From NCBI GenBank assembly GCA_900315495.1, contig OMZJ01000017.1:1-39088 (forward strand): 39,088 nt of DNA, given 5' to 3'. This DNA is from an uncultured Lachnospiraceae bacterium. Its GTDB lineage: Bacteria; Bacillota; Clostridia; Lachnospirales; Lachnospiraceae. Position 1 is the stretch's first letter. Each line of letters begins with the position of its first letter. The position numbers and the translations under genes were made by a program. The notes beneath the pieces were generated by a model, which saw only the letters and a list, made by a program, of their open reading frames with translations, was not told where the DNA came from and ran no database searches. Positions 24,729 to 32,389 of the stretch are shown here, in pieces.

Positions 24729-25606
24729 GCGCGCTTCTTCAGCTGAAAGGGATCTGCAGAAGTTATCTGCAGGGACGGGAAATGATTCCGGTGTTGCATG
24801 ATATCAGCCTGACGGTCCGGGAAGGCGAATATGTCGCCATCATGGGGCCGTCCGGATCGGGGAAGTCCACGCTGATGAACATCATCGGCTGCCTGGACAA
24901 GCCAACGACGGGCAGTTACATTCTGGACGGTGTGGATGTCCTCGCGGCAAAAGACAAAGATATGGCGGGCATCCGGCTGAAGGAGATCGGTTTTGTATTC
25001 CAGCAGTATTTTCTGATGTCCGGCGAAACCGCCTGCGAGAATGTGGAGCTCCCTCTGCTGTACGCGGGGGTGAGCCGGAAAAAACGCAGAGACATTGCAC
25101 AGGAAATGCTCTGCAAGGTCGGTCTGGAGGACCGGATCCATTACCGCCCCGGCCAGCTCTCCGGCGGACAGTGTCAGAGAGTGGCCATCGCGCGGGCGAT
25201 CGCAAATCGTCCCAAGCTGCTGCTGGCGGATGAACCGACCGGCGCACTTGATTCCCGTTCGGGCAGCCAGATCATGGATTTGTTTGCACAGCTGCACCGG
25301 GAGGGCATGACCATCCTGATGATCACCCATGATGCGAACATTGCCTCCCATGCGGAGCGGATACTGCATATCTTTGACGGAAGGCTGACGGAACAGCCGG
25401 CAGAAAACGCAGAAACCGTCAGGACACCGGTCAAAGACGCCGGAGAATCCGGGACACTGCCGGAGATCGCCGGAATCCACGGGGCGTCAGCGCAGGCCGG
25501 CGTAAACCACGGCACAGTGCCGGACGGACAGGGAAGTCTTGCAGCCGTAAATGGCAGCACCGGCGCAGAAGTGCCGGACAACAGGCAGGAAGGAGACGGG
25601 CAATGA
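24725..25606 (+). CDS. MacB/LolD-type ABC transporter ATPase with extra C-terminal tail
   Basis: 293 residues. The core (1-222) has everything for ATP hydrolysis: Walker A GPSGSGKST (41-49), Q-loop (Gln 93-94), signature LSGGQ (145-149), Walker B LLLADEP (166-172) and H-loop His 202. It matches the ATPases that drive FtsX-fold exporters, where ATP cycling powers a mechanical transmission across the membrane. From about residue 223 a 70-residue low-complexity tail (Ala/Gly/Glu/Val/Asn) is present; family members usually stop near 225-235. Overlaps of four bases join it to the genes on both sides, so stoichiometric production with the two membrane-fusion proteins and the permease is expected. 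Confidence 0.94.
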   Translation: MSALLQLKGICRSYLQGREMIPVLHDISLTVREGEYVAIMGPSGSGKSTLMNIIGCLDKPTTGSYILDGVDVLAAKDKDMAGIRLKEIGFVFQQYFLMSGETACENVELPLLYAGVSRKKRRDIAQEMLCKVGLEDRIHYRPGQLSGGQCQRVAIARAIANRPKLLLADEPTGALDSRSGSQIMDLFAQLHREGMTILMITHDANIASHAERILHIFDGRLTEQPAENAETVRTPVKDAGESGTLPEIAGIHGASAQAGVNHGTVPDGQGSLAAVNGSTGAEVPDNRQEGDGQ

Positions 25607-27981
25607 AAGCGCGGAAGGTGATGGCGATCATCCTGATTCCGGCCCTGCTGACCGCAGGAACGGGAACAGGGATCTGGCTGTACCAGAAAAAGAAATATAA
25701 TGCGGCTGTTGTAAGTGTCATTCCGGTGTCCATGATTTATACCACTGATTATGGTTCGACCAATTCACTCGGTGGCACGATCACCAACCAGTACCAGCAG
25801 GAAGTGTACCTGAACAGCTCGCAGAAGGTAGCGAAAATCTGCGTCAAAGAGGGAGATACGGTCAAGGCGGGGGATGAGTTGATCGAACTGGATACCACGA
25901 CGGAGAAACTGGATCTCTCCGATCTGGCACTGCAGATTCAGCAGAAGCAGCTGGATATCGCAAACGGCCTGAAGCGGCTGAACCGTCTGCAGAATACCGC
26001 CCCCTATGTGGACTCGGGCGGCTGGGACGGCTTCGATGACGGCGGAGACTGGTTTGATCCGGGCTGGTGGGATGAGCCGACGGAACCGGAGTTTTCCACA
26101 GAGGAAGAGAGTTCCTCGGAGGAAGAGAGTTCGTCAGAGGAGGAAAGTTCCTCCGAGGAAGAAAGCTCGTCCGAAGAAGAAAGTTCCACAGAGGAGAGCT
26201 CGTCTGCGGAGGAGAGTTCCACCGGGGAAGAGAGTTCGTCTGCCGCGGAGAGCACCTCCGGCGGAGAAATGCCGACAGAGACTGCTGAAAACCCGGAATC
26301 GCCGGCGGAATCATCCACAGAGACATCCGCGCAGACAGACCTCTCGGAATCCGCATCGGAATCGGCTTCCGCCTATCTGTCCTCCCTGGAAGCACTTGCC
26401 TCGTCGGTCGCAGCATCGGAGTCAGCCGCCGAATCCGCGGCATCCTCCTGGGCGGCATACCAGCCGACCAGCGTGGATCATATCCCACTGTTAAAGGAGG
26501 AGATCTATGATGTCTCCCAGGCGGCGGCCGGAAATGGCACGGAGCAGTCCCCGTATATTTTCTGTGCGGCGAAGGAGGCATCCATCTCTTCGAGCCTGAT
26601 TGACAAGTTGGAGACACAGAAACAGTATGCGCAGATCTGGATCTATAATGACCGCGGGCAGCGGGGATACATCCTGGATCTGTCCCTGATTGTAGAGGAA
26701 GATCCGACGCAGGCGGACTCTACGGCAGCACCGACCGTGCCGACGGCAGCACCGACCGTGCCGACGGCAGCACCGACCGCACCGACAGCCGCCCCGACGG
26801 CGCCGACGGCAGCGCCCACGGAACCGACGGCAGCACCCACGGAACCGACAGCGGCACCGACGGCTGCCACGACGGAAGCGACCGCTGCGCCGGCGGAGGT
26901 ACCCACACAGGCCCCGACGGAACCGGCGGCAGCACCGGCGCCGGATGCCACCGAGCAGGCCGGCTCGCAGAGCGCTTCCGCCCGTTCGGGAAGAAACATT
27001 CATGCGGCCGTAGCCGGCCGGCAGCCGGACGGCGCGCATATTGTCTATGCCATGCGGGGAACGCTGGACCGCTCGGCCTCGCCTTCGTCCGATCTGGTGC
27101 CGGTCCGCTCTGTTGTCTGGAATCTGGCGTATTCTGATACCGATACGGAATCCGGCGGCGGAACGGATATCGGTGCGGACAGCGGTACGGTGACCCTGCC
27201 GACATCGGATACTGAGAATTTCAGCGGGATGACCGCAGAGGAACTGCGGGATGCCATTCATCAGCAGCAGGTGGACCTGCGCGATATGGATCTGGAGCGC
27301 AGAAAGCTCGAGCTGAAGTATACGATCCAGAGCACCAAAGGGGATGACTCAAAGATTGTCAGTACCGTCTCCGGAACCGTCCGCAGCATGCAGAAGGGGG
27401 ATGAAGCCGACTGGGATCTGAGCAAGCCGCTGTTTATCGTGGACAGCGGCAAAGGCTTCTATCTGAACGGCCAGGTCAATGAAAGCCAGATGCAGCTTTT
27501 GCACGTAGGAGATGTCATCGACTGTACCTGCTACGGCGATACCGGGATGACCTCCTGCCAGGCGACGGTCACGGGTATCTCGGATGTCCCGACGGAATCG
27601 GGCGGAACGTCCTATTCCGGGGACGGCTCGCTGGAGGATTCCTACTATGCATTTACAGCGTACATTGATCAGACCGATGGCCTGACCAACGGCATGTATG
27701 CGGATATTACGCTGAATGTGGAGGGGGATACCAGTGCCCTGTACCTGGACAGCATGTATGTCCGCAGCGACGGGGTGACAAACTATGTGTGGATCCGGGA
27801 TCCGGACACCGGGCTTCTCACGAAGCGCACGGTGACCCTCGGCAAGAAACTCTGGGGATCCTATGACGAGATCCGTTCCGGCCTCACGCTGGATGACTAT
27901 GTTGCCGTCCCCTTCGGCAAGACCGTCCGGGAGGGCGCAAAGACGAAAATCAGCGACGGAACGGAGGGAATGGGGATATGA
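25603..27981 (+). CDS. second HlyD/MacA-type membrane-fusion protein with very large hairpin insert
   Basis: 792 residues, about twice the usual size. N-terminal anchor helix (about 6-27), first lipoyl half (VAKICVKEGDTVKAGDELIELD, about 76-97) and first hairpin helix (about 102-130) are followed by an insert of about 410 residues. The insert holds an aromatic Gly/Asp/Trp patch, EEESSS repeats (167-196), a Ser/Ala-rich helix-prone part, a globular segment (about 290-367), seven TAAPTxP repeats (374-422) and a second short globular segment (about 461-512). The second hairpin arm resumes near 543 (MTAEELRDAI, then DMDLERRKLELKY), followed by the second lipoyl half (SGTVRSMQKGDEA) and beta-barrel domains. 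This layout places the insert at the far end of the hairpin. Joined by ATGA overlaps to both neighbours. Confidence 0.85.
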   Translation: MKARKVMAIILIPALLTAGTGTGIWLYQKKKYNAAVVSVIPVSMIYTTDYGSTNSLGGTITNQYQQEVYLNSSQKVAKICVKEGDTVKAGDELIELDTTTEKLDLSDLALQIQQKQLDIANGLKRLNRLQNTAPYVDSGGWDGFDDGGDWFDPGWWDEPTEPEFSTEEESSSEEESSSEEESSSEEESSSEEESSTEESSSAEESSTGEESSSAAESTSGGEMPTETAENPESPAESSTETSAQTDLSESASESASAYLSSLEALASSVAASESAAESAASSWAAYQPTSVDHIPLLKEEIYDVSQAAAGNGTEQSPYIFCAAKEASISSSLIDKLETQKQYAQIWIYNDRGQRGYILDLSLIVEEDPTQADSTAAPTVPTAAPTVPTAAPTAPTAAPTAPTAAPTEPTAAPTEPTAAPTAATTEATAAPAEVPTQAPTEPAAAPAPDATEQAGSQSASARSGRNIHAAVAGRQPDGAHIVYAMRGTLDRSASPSSDLVPVRSVVWNLAYSDTDTESGGGTDIGADSGTVTLPTSDTENFSGMTAEELRDAIHQQQVDLRDMDLERRKLELKYTIQSTKGDDSKIVSTVSGTVRSMQKGDEADWDLSKPLFIVDSGKGFYLNGQVNESQMQLLHVGDVIDCTCYGDTGMTSCQATVTGISDVPTESGGTSYSGDGSLEDSYYAFTAYIDQTDGLTNGMYADITLNVEGDTSALYLDSMYVRSDGVTNYVWIRDPDTGLLTKRTVTLGKKLWGSYDEIRSGLTLDDYVAVPFGKTVREGAKTKISDGTEGMGI
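26101..26190 (+). repeat. 18-bp Glu/Ser repeats
   Basis: Five 18-bp units (26101, 26119, 26137, 26155, 26173), each encoding three Glu then three Ser/Thr-type residues; shorter degenerate copies run on to about 26250. Third-position changes show that the protein pattern, not the DNA, is kept. Confidence 0.85.
26722..26868 (+). repeat. 21-bp Thr-Ala-Ala-Pro repeats
   Basis: Seven 21-bp units encoding TAAPTVP, TAAPTAP, TAAPTEP and close variants, adjacent pairs nearly identical in DNA. Pro/Thr/Ala-rich sequence of this kind acts as an extended linker in wall-spanning proteins. Confidence 0.88.
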
Positions 27982-29240
27982 TTGAGAATATCAGGCTGTC
28001 GCTTCGCGGGATCTGGTCCCACAAAATGCGTTCCTTCCTGACCATGCTCGGCATCATCATCGGTATTGCCGCGATCATCGCGATTGTCTCGACCATCGAG
28101 GGCACCAACGAGCAGATCCGTCGGAACATGCTCGGCAACAGTGGGCATACGGTGAAGATTTCCCTGTACCAGGATTCGATGGAATATGAGATCGGCACGT
28201 GGAATCCGTCCCCGGACGGCGTGCCGGTCTATACGGAGGATGTGCGGCAGGAGATTCTGGCACTGCCGAATGTGGAAAAGGCCGCCTTCTATAACGTATC
28301 CAATGAGTACAACCAGTGCGTCTATTACGGCGCAAATTCTCTGTCCTCCTGCCTGATCAACGGAATCGACGCCAATTATTTCCCCACTGCCGGATTGCAG
28401 ATCACGTCCGGCCGGGGAATCACACCGGAAGATGTGGAGAAGAAGCGGAAGGTTGTCGTTCTGGACGCGGGGACCTCACGGAGCCTGTTCGAGGGCGGCG
28501 ATCCCGTCGGAAAAACCATTGTGATCTACAATGAGCCGTTTGAAGTGATTGGCACCGCGGCGAAAACCGACACCTACGAGCCGGTGATTCATTCCGTGGA
28601 GGAGTATTATACATACTACAACAATACGGACAGCTCCGGCTCCCTGTACATTCCTTCCTCAACCTGGCCGGTCATCTACCGGTTTGATGATGCGCAGAAC
28701 CTTCTAATTCAGGCGTCCTCCGCCGAAACCATGGCAAGCGCGGGCAAGGCCTGTGCGGATCTGCTGAACCAGGGTGTGACCAACAACAGCGGGATCACGT
28801 ATAAATCAGAAGACCTTCTGGGACAGGCGCGACAGCTCCAGGACCTGCAGAGCTCCAGCAATCAGATGCTGATCTGGATTGCCGGAATCTCCCTCCTGGT
28901 CGGCGGCATCGGCGTCATGAATATCATGCTGGTCTCTGTCACAGAACGGACCCGCGAAATCGGGCTGAAAAAGGCAATCGGCGCGAAGAAGAGCCGGATT
29001 CTGGGGCAGTTCCTCACGGAGTCCGCGATTCTGACCGCCATGGGAGGAGTCATTGGCGTGATCACAGGAATCATCCTGTCCAGGATCATCTCCCGCGTAT
29101 CCGATGTACCGGTAGCCATCAGCGTACCGGCGATTGTGGTGGCGGTTGTCTTCTCTGCCTTCATCGGCATTCTTTTCGGCCTCCTGCCTTCTGTGAAGGC
29201 GGCAAATCTCAATCCGATCGACGCGCTGCGGCATGAATAA
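27978..29240 (+). CDS. MacB-type ABC transporter permease (FtsX fold)
   Basis: 420 residues. TM1 at about 19-43, a large extracytoplasmic MacB periplasmic-core domain (about 44-290), then three C-terminal membrane segments (about 295-320, 345-375 and 385-410). The sequence before TM2 (DLQSSSNQMLIWIAGISLLVGGIGVMNIMLVSVTERTREIGLKKAIGAKK) holds the conserved coupling-helix segment that docks on the ATPase. Typical MacB permease without a fused ATPase, as expected with the separate ATPase gene. The substrate (peptide, antibiotic or lipid) cannot be read from the sequence. It overlaps the preceding gene by four bases, and a large terminator follows. Confidence 0.94.
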   Translation: MIENIRLSLRGIWSHKMRSFLTMLGIIIGIAAIIAIVSTIEGTNEQIRRNMLGNSGHTVKISLYQDSMEYEIGTWNPSPDGVPVYTEDVRQEILALPNVEKAAFYNVSNEYNQCVYYGANSLSSCLINGIDANYFPTAGLQITSGRGITPEDVEKKRKVVVLDAGTSRSLFEGGDPVGKTIVIYNEPFEVIGTAAKTDTYEPVIHSVEEYYTYYNNTDSSGSLYIPSSTWPVIYRFDDAQNLLIQASSAETMASAGKACADLLNQGVTNNSGITYKSEDLLGQARQLQDLQSSSNQMLIWIAGISLLVGGIGVMNIMLVSVTERTREIGLKKAIGAKKSRILGQFLTESAILTAMGGVIGVITGIILSRIISRVSDVPVAISVPAIVVAVVFSAFIGILFGLLPSVKAANLNPIDALRHE

Positions 29241-29247
29241 AATCTGC

Positions 29248-29315
29248 CCCGCAGGACAGATGCCTTTTGCCCGGAGGATTTCCGGACGAAAGGCTTATGC
29301 CCTGCGGGACTTTTT
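29248..29315. terminator. long intrinsic terminator after the exporter operon
   Basis: CCCGCAGG (29248-29255) pairs with CCTGCGGG (29301-29308), followed by ACTTTTTATT. Inside it, GCCTTT pairs with AAAGGC and CCGGA with TCCGG, forming a long segmented hairpin. An A-rich run (AATAAAAT) just before it would give U residues on the minus strand, so it may also serve the symporter gene. Confidence 0.8.
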
Positions 29316-29443
29316 ATTCCCGGACACAGATCGTTTTTCCGCTCTTTTGCAGAAGGCTGATCCGGCAGGAAACAATGGCCATTTCCCGGATCTGCGGGAG
29401 GGAAACTTACCGTTTCCACAGCAGCAGAGGCGTCAGCGGAATT

Positions 29444-30901
29444 TCAGCGTTCTGGATTTCCCGCCGATCTGTCGATTTCCTTTGCGATTTTCTCCACCTT
29501 CTCATCGGTCAGAATGTATTTTCTGCGGAACCAGAAGAAGGCAGCGATCAGGAGAGCGATCGGTACCAGCGTCATGACCATGCGCAGACCCATCTGTGCG
29601 GAGGCGGGCACATCGAGAGAGAAATCCGTCACCTGGTCGGATTCGCTGACGGAGGCGTTGCTCAGGTGGAAGACGGCGAGCGTGATGGAGGCAATCAGGA
29701 CAGCCAGGCCCGAGGCGAGCTTGACGACAAAGGTCTGCATGGAAAAGATCACAGATTCATCACGGCGGTGATTCTTCACCTCCCCGTAATCGACGGTGTT
29801 GGCGAGGAAAATGGTCACCAGAACATTGTTCATCCCGGAGGATGCCATCACCAGAACGCCGGGGATCAGAAGGAGCGGCAGCATCATCAGCCCGCTGCTG
29901 GCAAAGACCAGAAGAATCAGGTATCCGATGACAGCCATGGCCATCGAGACGTAGAAGATCCGGATGGAGGAGAGAAACCGCCGCAGGAACGGATACAGCG
30001 CCATCATGGCCAGAATCTGCGCCGCGCCGGCCGCCATGTTGAACAGCGTGTAGCTGTTGTACCAGCCGGTACCGCCGAAGTCGTACTTGAAGAAGTAGAT
30101 CAGAAGATTGGAGGTGATGTACATCGCCGTGTTGATCAGGACGATCGTGAGAACGACGGTCATCGCCTGGTCATTCCGGATCAGCGAGCCGAACATCTCG
30201 CGGACGGAAACGGCCTTCATTTCCGCGGTGGAGTTCTCGTGGATGCAGAGGACGGTGAAGGCGATACAGACGACAAACAGAATCGCCACCCCCAGGGAAA
30301 AATAGCGGAAGCCGAGGAGCTCCGTCTCCCGGGAACCGGAGCCGCCGGCCATTGTTCCGATGGCGTGAACTGCCGCCATGGTGAAGATTGTCACGATGGC
30401 GGAGCCGACGCCGGAGCAGGAGCGGGCGAACGTGGTCAGGTTTTCCCGCTCCTTTCCTCCCCGGGTGAACGCCGGGATCATCGACCAGTACGGGATATCC
30501 ATCATGGTATAGGTGACGCCCCAGAGAACGTAGAGAATCGCGGCATAGGCAACCATGCCACCGCCATCCAGCGCCGGCGGGCAGGAAAACATCAGAAACA
30601 GAACAGCAGCGTTGGTCAGCGTTCCGACCAGAAGCCAGGGGCGGAACCGTCCCATCTTTGTCCGGGTGTTTGCGACGATCATGCCCATGACAGGGTCGTT
30701 CAGGGCGTCGAAAATCCGGGCAGCCAGCAGAATGATCCCCATGGCAATGGCATTGATGCCGAGGATGTCCTGATAGTAGTAGAGGACATAGCCTGCAGAA
30801 AGCATGTAGACCATGTCTTTTCCGACGGCACCCGCCCCGTAGGAGATTTTCTCCCGGCCGGTGAGTGCGGAGGCAGTGCTCCTTTTTTGTCTGTCTGTCA
30901 T
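29444..30901 (-). CDS. GPH-family sugar:cation symporter (MelB/UidB-like)
   Basis: 485 residues, about 12 membrane segments, with the family start (REKISYGAGAVGKDMVYMLSAGYVLYYYQDILG), the conserved RIFDALNDPVMGMIVANTRTKMGRFRPW loop after TM2, and the later NTVDYGEVKNHRRDESVIFSMQTF segment. The glycoside-pentoside-hexuronide family moves sugars or glucuronides with Na+ or H+. The substrate is not shown; uxuA lies 1.5 kb away on the other strand, so a hexuronide or glucuronide is possible (weak inference). ATG at 30901 has AGGAGGG upstream. The promoter is at 31100-31128, with a leader of about 190 bases that includes a tandem repeat. Confidence 0.92.
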   Translation of the reverse strand: MTDRQKRSTASALTGREKISYGAGAVGKDMVYMLSAGYVLYYYQDILGINAIAMGIILLAARIFDALNDPVMGMIVANTRTKMGRFRPWLLVGTLTNAAVLFLMFSCPPALDGGGMVAYAAILYVLWGVTYTMMDIPYWSMIPAFTRGGKERENLTTFARSCSGVGSAIVTIFTMAAVHAIGTMAGGSGSRETELLGFRYFSLGVAILFVVCIAFTVLCIHENSTAEMKAVSVREMFGSLIRNDQAMTVVLTIVLINTAMYITSNLLIYFFKYDFGGTGWYNSYTLFNMAAGAAQILAMMALYPFLRRFLSSIRIFYVSMAMAVIGYLILLVFASSGLMMLPLLLIPGVLVMASSGMNNVLVTIFLANTVDYGEVKNHRRDESVIFSMQTFVVKLASGLAVLIASITLAVFHLSNASVSESDQVTDFSLDVPASAQMGLRMVMTLVPIALLIAAFFWFRRKYILTDEKVEKIAKEIDRSAGNPER

Positions 30902-31031
30902 TTTTCCCTCCTATGGATTGTCCCTGCGCTCATTTCGGATCTGAACGGAGATTTTTGCCCGTCAGCATCGGCGGTCAAATCGCCGGCCGCCCCTGACATT
31001 GTCCCGAACTGCCGGGATCCGTCTCTGTATT

Positions 31032-31057
31032 CCGTATCGGACGGCCGTATCGGACGG
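31032..31057 (-). repeat. tandem 13-bp repeat in the symporter leader
   Basis: Two perfect head-to-tail copies of CCGTATCGGACGG (31032-31044, 31045-31057), each with CCGT/ACGG ends. They lie about 40-65 bases downstream of the symporter promoter start. A paired operator or RNA structure is possible. Confidence 0.6.
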
Positions 31058-31099
31058 ACCGGATCAGGATCCGCATGAACGAAGTGGAATGATAAAAGA

Positions 31100-31128
31100 A
31101 TTGTAGCGCAGGAATCCGGATGGGGCAA
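31100..31128 (-). promoter_or_regulatory. promoter of the GPH symporter
   Basis: On the minus strand TTGCCC (31123-31128), 17-base spacer, TACAAT (31100-31105). Expected start near 31093. Confidence 0.6.
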
Positions 31129-31191
31129 GCATTGCATGAGCAGCAGCGTCAGCGCATATGATCTGCCGGAGGGGGATACGGCAGACACGGA

Positions 31192-31219
31192 TTGACAGGA
31201 ATGATAAAAATGTTACAAT
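31192..31219 (+). promoter_or_regulatory. strong sigma-A promoter upstream of the RsmJ-like gene
   Basis: Perfect TTGACA (31192-31197), 16-base spacer, TACAAT (31214-31219). Expected start near 31226, immediately before a terminator hairpin. Confidence 0.8.
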
Positions 31220-31232
31220 AAAACAAAGGGCA

Positions 31233-31267
31233 ATGGCGTGTCCGGGAAACGGGCATGCCATCTTTTT
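31233..31267 (+). terminator. terminator hairpin directly after the promoter
   Basis: An 11-bp stem, ATGGCGTGTCC (31233-31243) with GGGCATGCCAT (31251-31261), two G-T pairs, 7-base loop, then CTTTTTAT. A transcript from the promoter at 31192 would be only about 40-45 bases if it stopped here. Confidence 0.75.
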
Positions 31268-31459
31268 ATATCGGTGAGAACAAGACGGTATCCGGCCTTC
31301 CGTTTCTTGAGATCATTTTGCGGATCTTAGAAAACCCTAGGACCGGAGACGGCTGTTATAGCGATCATGATCAATTGCAGCAGCTGCTGCAGCGGTAATC
31401 ATCGGCAGTTGCAAAAAATTGTGAGAATATAAAAATTAGAAAAGGAAGAAAGCAGGAAA
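31268..31459 (+). other. leader of the RsmJ-like gene with two perfect palindromes
   Basis: No gene seen. It contains GATCATGATC (31363-31372) and TGCAGCAGCTGCTGCA (31376-31391), both perfect palindromes, spaced three bases apart. An AT-rich stretch then leads to the ribosome binding site AAAGGAAG at 31441. The remaining part of the 30902-31459 gap is covered by the two promoters, the tandem repeat and the terminator listed above. Confidence 0.5.
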
Positions 31460-32155
31460 GTGAAAAGCGACAGGATAGAGACAGAATCCGAGACACCGCA
31501 TCTGAAGCGGGAAAACAATGTTCTGACCCTGGTCAGCACTGACGGGATGAAACTGTCGGCAGATTTTTCGACACTGCTGCCCAGAATCCGGCGGGGGAAC
31601 CTGCAGAGCGAACTTCTGGTGCAGGCGGTGCGGATCCGCTCGGCGGATCATCCACTGAAAGTGCTGGATGCCACAGCGGGGTTCGGGGAAGATTCCTTCC
31701 TGCTGGCGGCCGCCGGCTGCGAAGTACTTTTATATGAAAAAGACCCGACAATCGCAGCGCTTCTCGCCGACGCGATGCAGCGGGCGGGACAGCAGGAAGA
31801 CCTGCGGGAGATCGTCGGGAGAATGCAGCTTTCTGCCGGGGACAGCATCCCGGTCATGCGGTCTCTCGCGGAGAAGACGGTGGATGTGATCTATCTGGAT
31901 CCGATGTTTCCCGCGCGCAAAAAGAGCGGCCTGGTCGGAAAGAAGTTCCAGCTTCTCCACTATCTGGAAAAGCCGGCGGAGGACGAAAGGGAACTTCTGG
32001 CCGCGGCATTGGCGGCAAAACCGCAGAAGATCGTGATCAAAAGGCCGCAGAAAAGTCCGTTCCTCGCAGGTGTGAAACCTTCCTATTCCAAACCCGGCAA
32101 GGCAATCCGCTACGATGTTCTGCTGCCGGATTCCATGAAGGATCCAGGACTCTGA
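31460..32155 (+). CDS. rsmJ: RsmJ-like class I SAM-dependent methyltransferase
   Basis: 231 residues. Contains the SAM-binding motif VLDATAGFGEDSFLLAAAGCEVLLYEKD (about 68-95), and the YLDPMFPARKKSG motif (about 145-157) that marks the RsmJ (YhiQ) family, with conserved basic KRPQKSP near the end. In E. coli this enzyme makes m2G1516 in 16S rRNA; in Clostridia the exact target is less certain. The start is GTG at 31460, with AAAGGAAG at 31441-31448. No ATG fits the full family N-terminus. Confidence 0.85.
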   Translation: MKSDRIETESETPHLKRENNVLTLVSTDGMKLSADFSTLLPRIRRGNLQSELLVQAVRIRSADHPLKVLDATAGFGEDSFLLAAAGCEVLLYEKDPTIAALLADAMQRAGQQEDLREIVGRMQLSAGDSIPVMRSLAEKTVDVIYLDPMFPARKKSGLVGKKFQLLHYLEKPAEDERELLAAALAAKPQKIVIKRPQKSPFLAGVKPSYSKPGKAIRYDVLLPDSMKDPGL

Positions 32156-32261
32156 AAAAGTTCCAGAAGATTCAGAAAGATCGACTGACAGAAATCAACA
32201 GACAGAAAGCTATTTGTCCTCCTGCGTCGCAGGCGGACGCTGCGGGAGTATGCGATTTTCG

Positions 32262-32290
32262 TTTCCTTTTCCGCCGCCGCATGATATACT
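32262..32290 (+). promoter_or_regulatory. extended -10 promoter of uxuA
   Basis: TATACT (32285-32290) with TG at 32282-32283, and a weak TTTCCT (32262-32267) 17 bases upstream. Expected start near 32297. Confidence 0.6.
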
Positions 32291-32318
32291 TTTGGTCGGA
32301 TACAGACAAAAGAACGGG

Positions 32319-32346
32319 GACACCGGTATCGGAGGATGCCGGTGTC
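32319..32346 (+). promoter_or_regulatory. 12-bp inverted repeat in the uxuA leader
   Basis: GACACCGGTATC (32319-32330) pairs with GATGCCGGTGTC (32335-32346), one G-T pair, GGAG loop, no U tail. It starts about 22 bases into the transcript: an operator for a sugar-acid regulator or an mRNA stem. Confidence 0.55.
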
Positions 32347-32389
32347 GGATCATCACATGCGCGCAGAGCGGCAGAAGGAGAGAATTCCC

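Noticed and set aside
26004..26318. 104-residue minus-strand Ser/Leu/Asp-rich frame
   Set aside because: Mirror image of the EEESSS repeats in the fusion protein; no independent support.
32210..32250. Hairpin CTCCTGCGTC/GACGC-GGGAG after the RsmJ-like gene as terminator
   Set aside because: The stem is interrupted and no U run follows on the plus strand.
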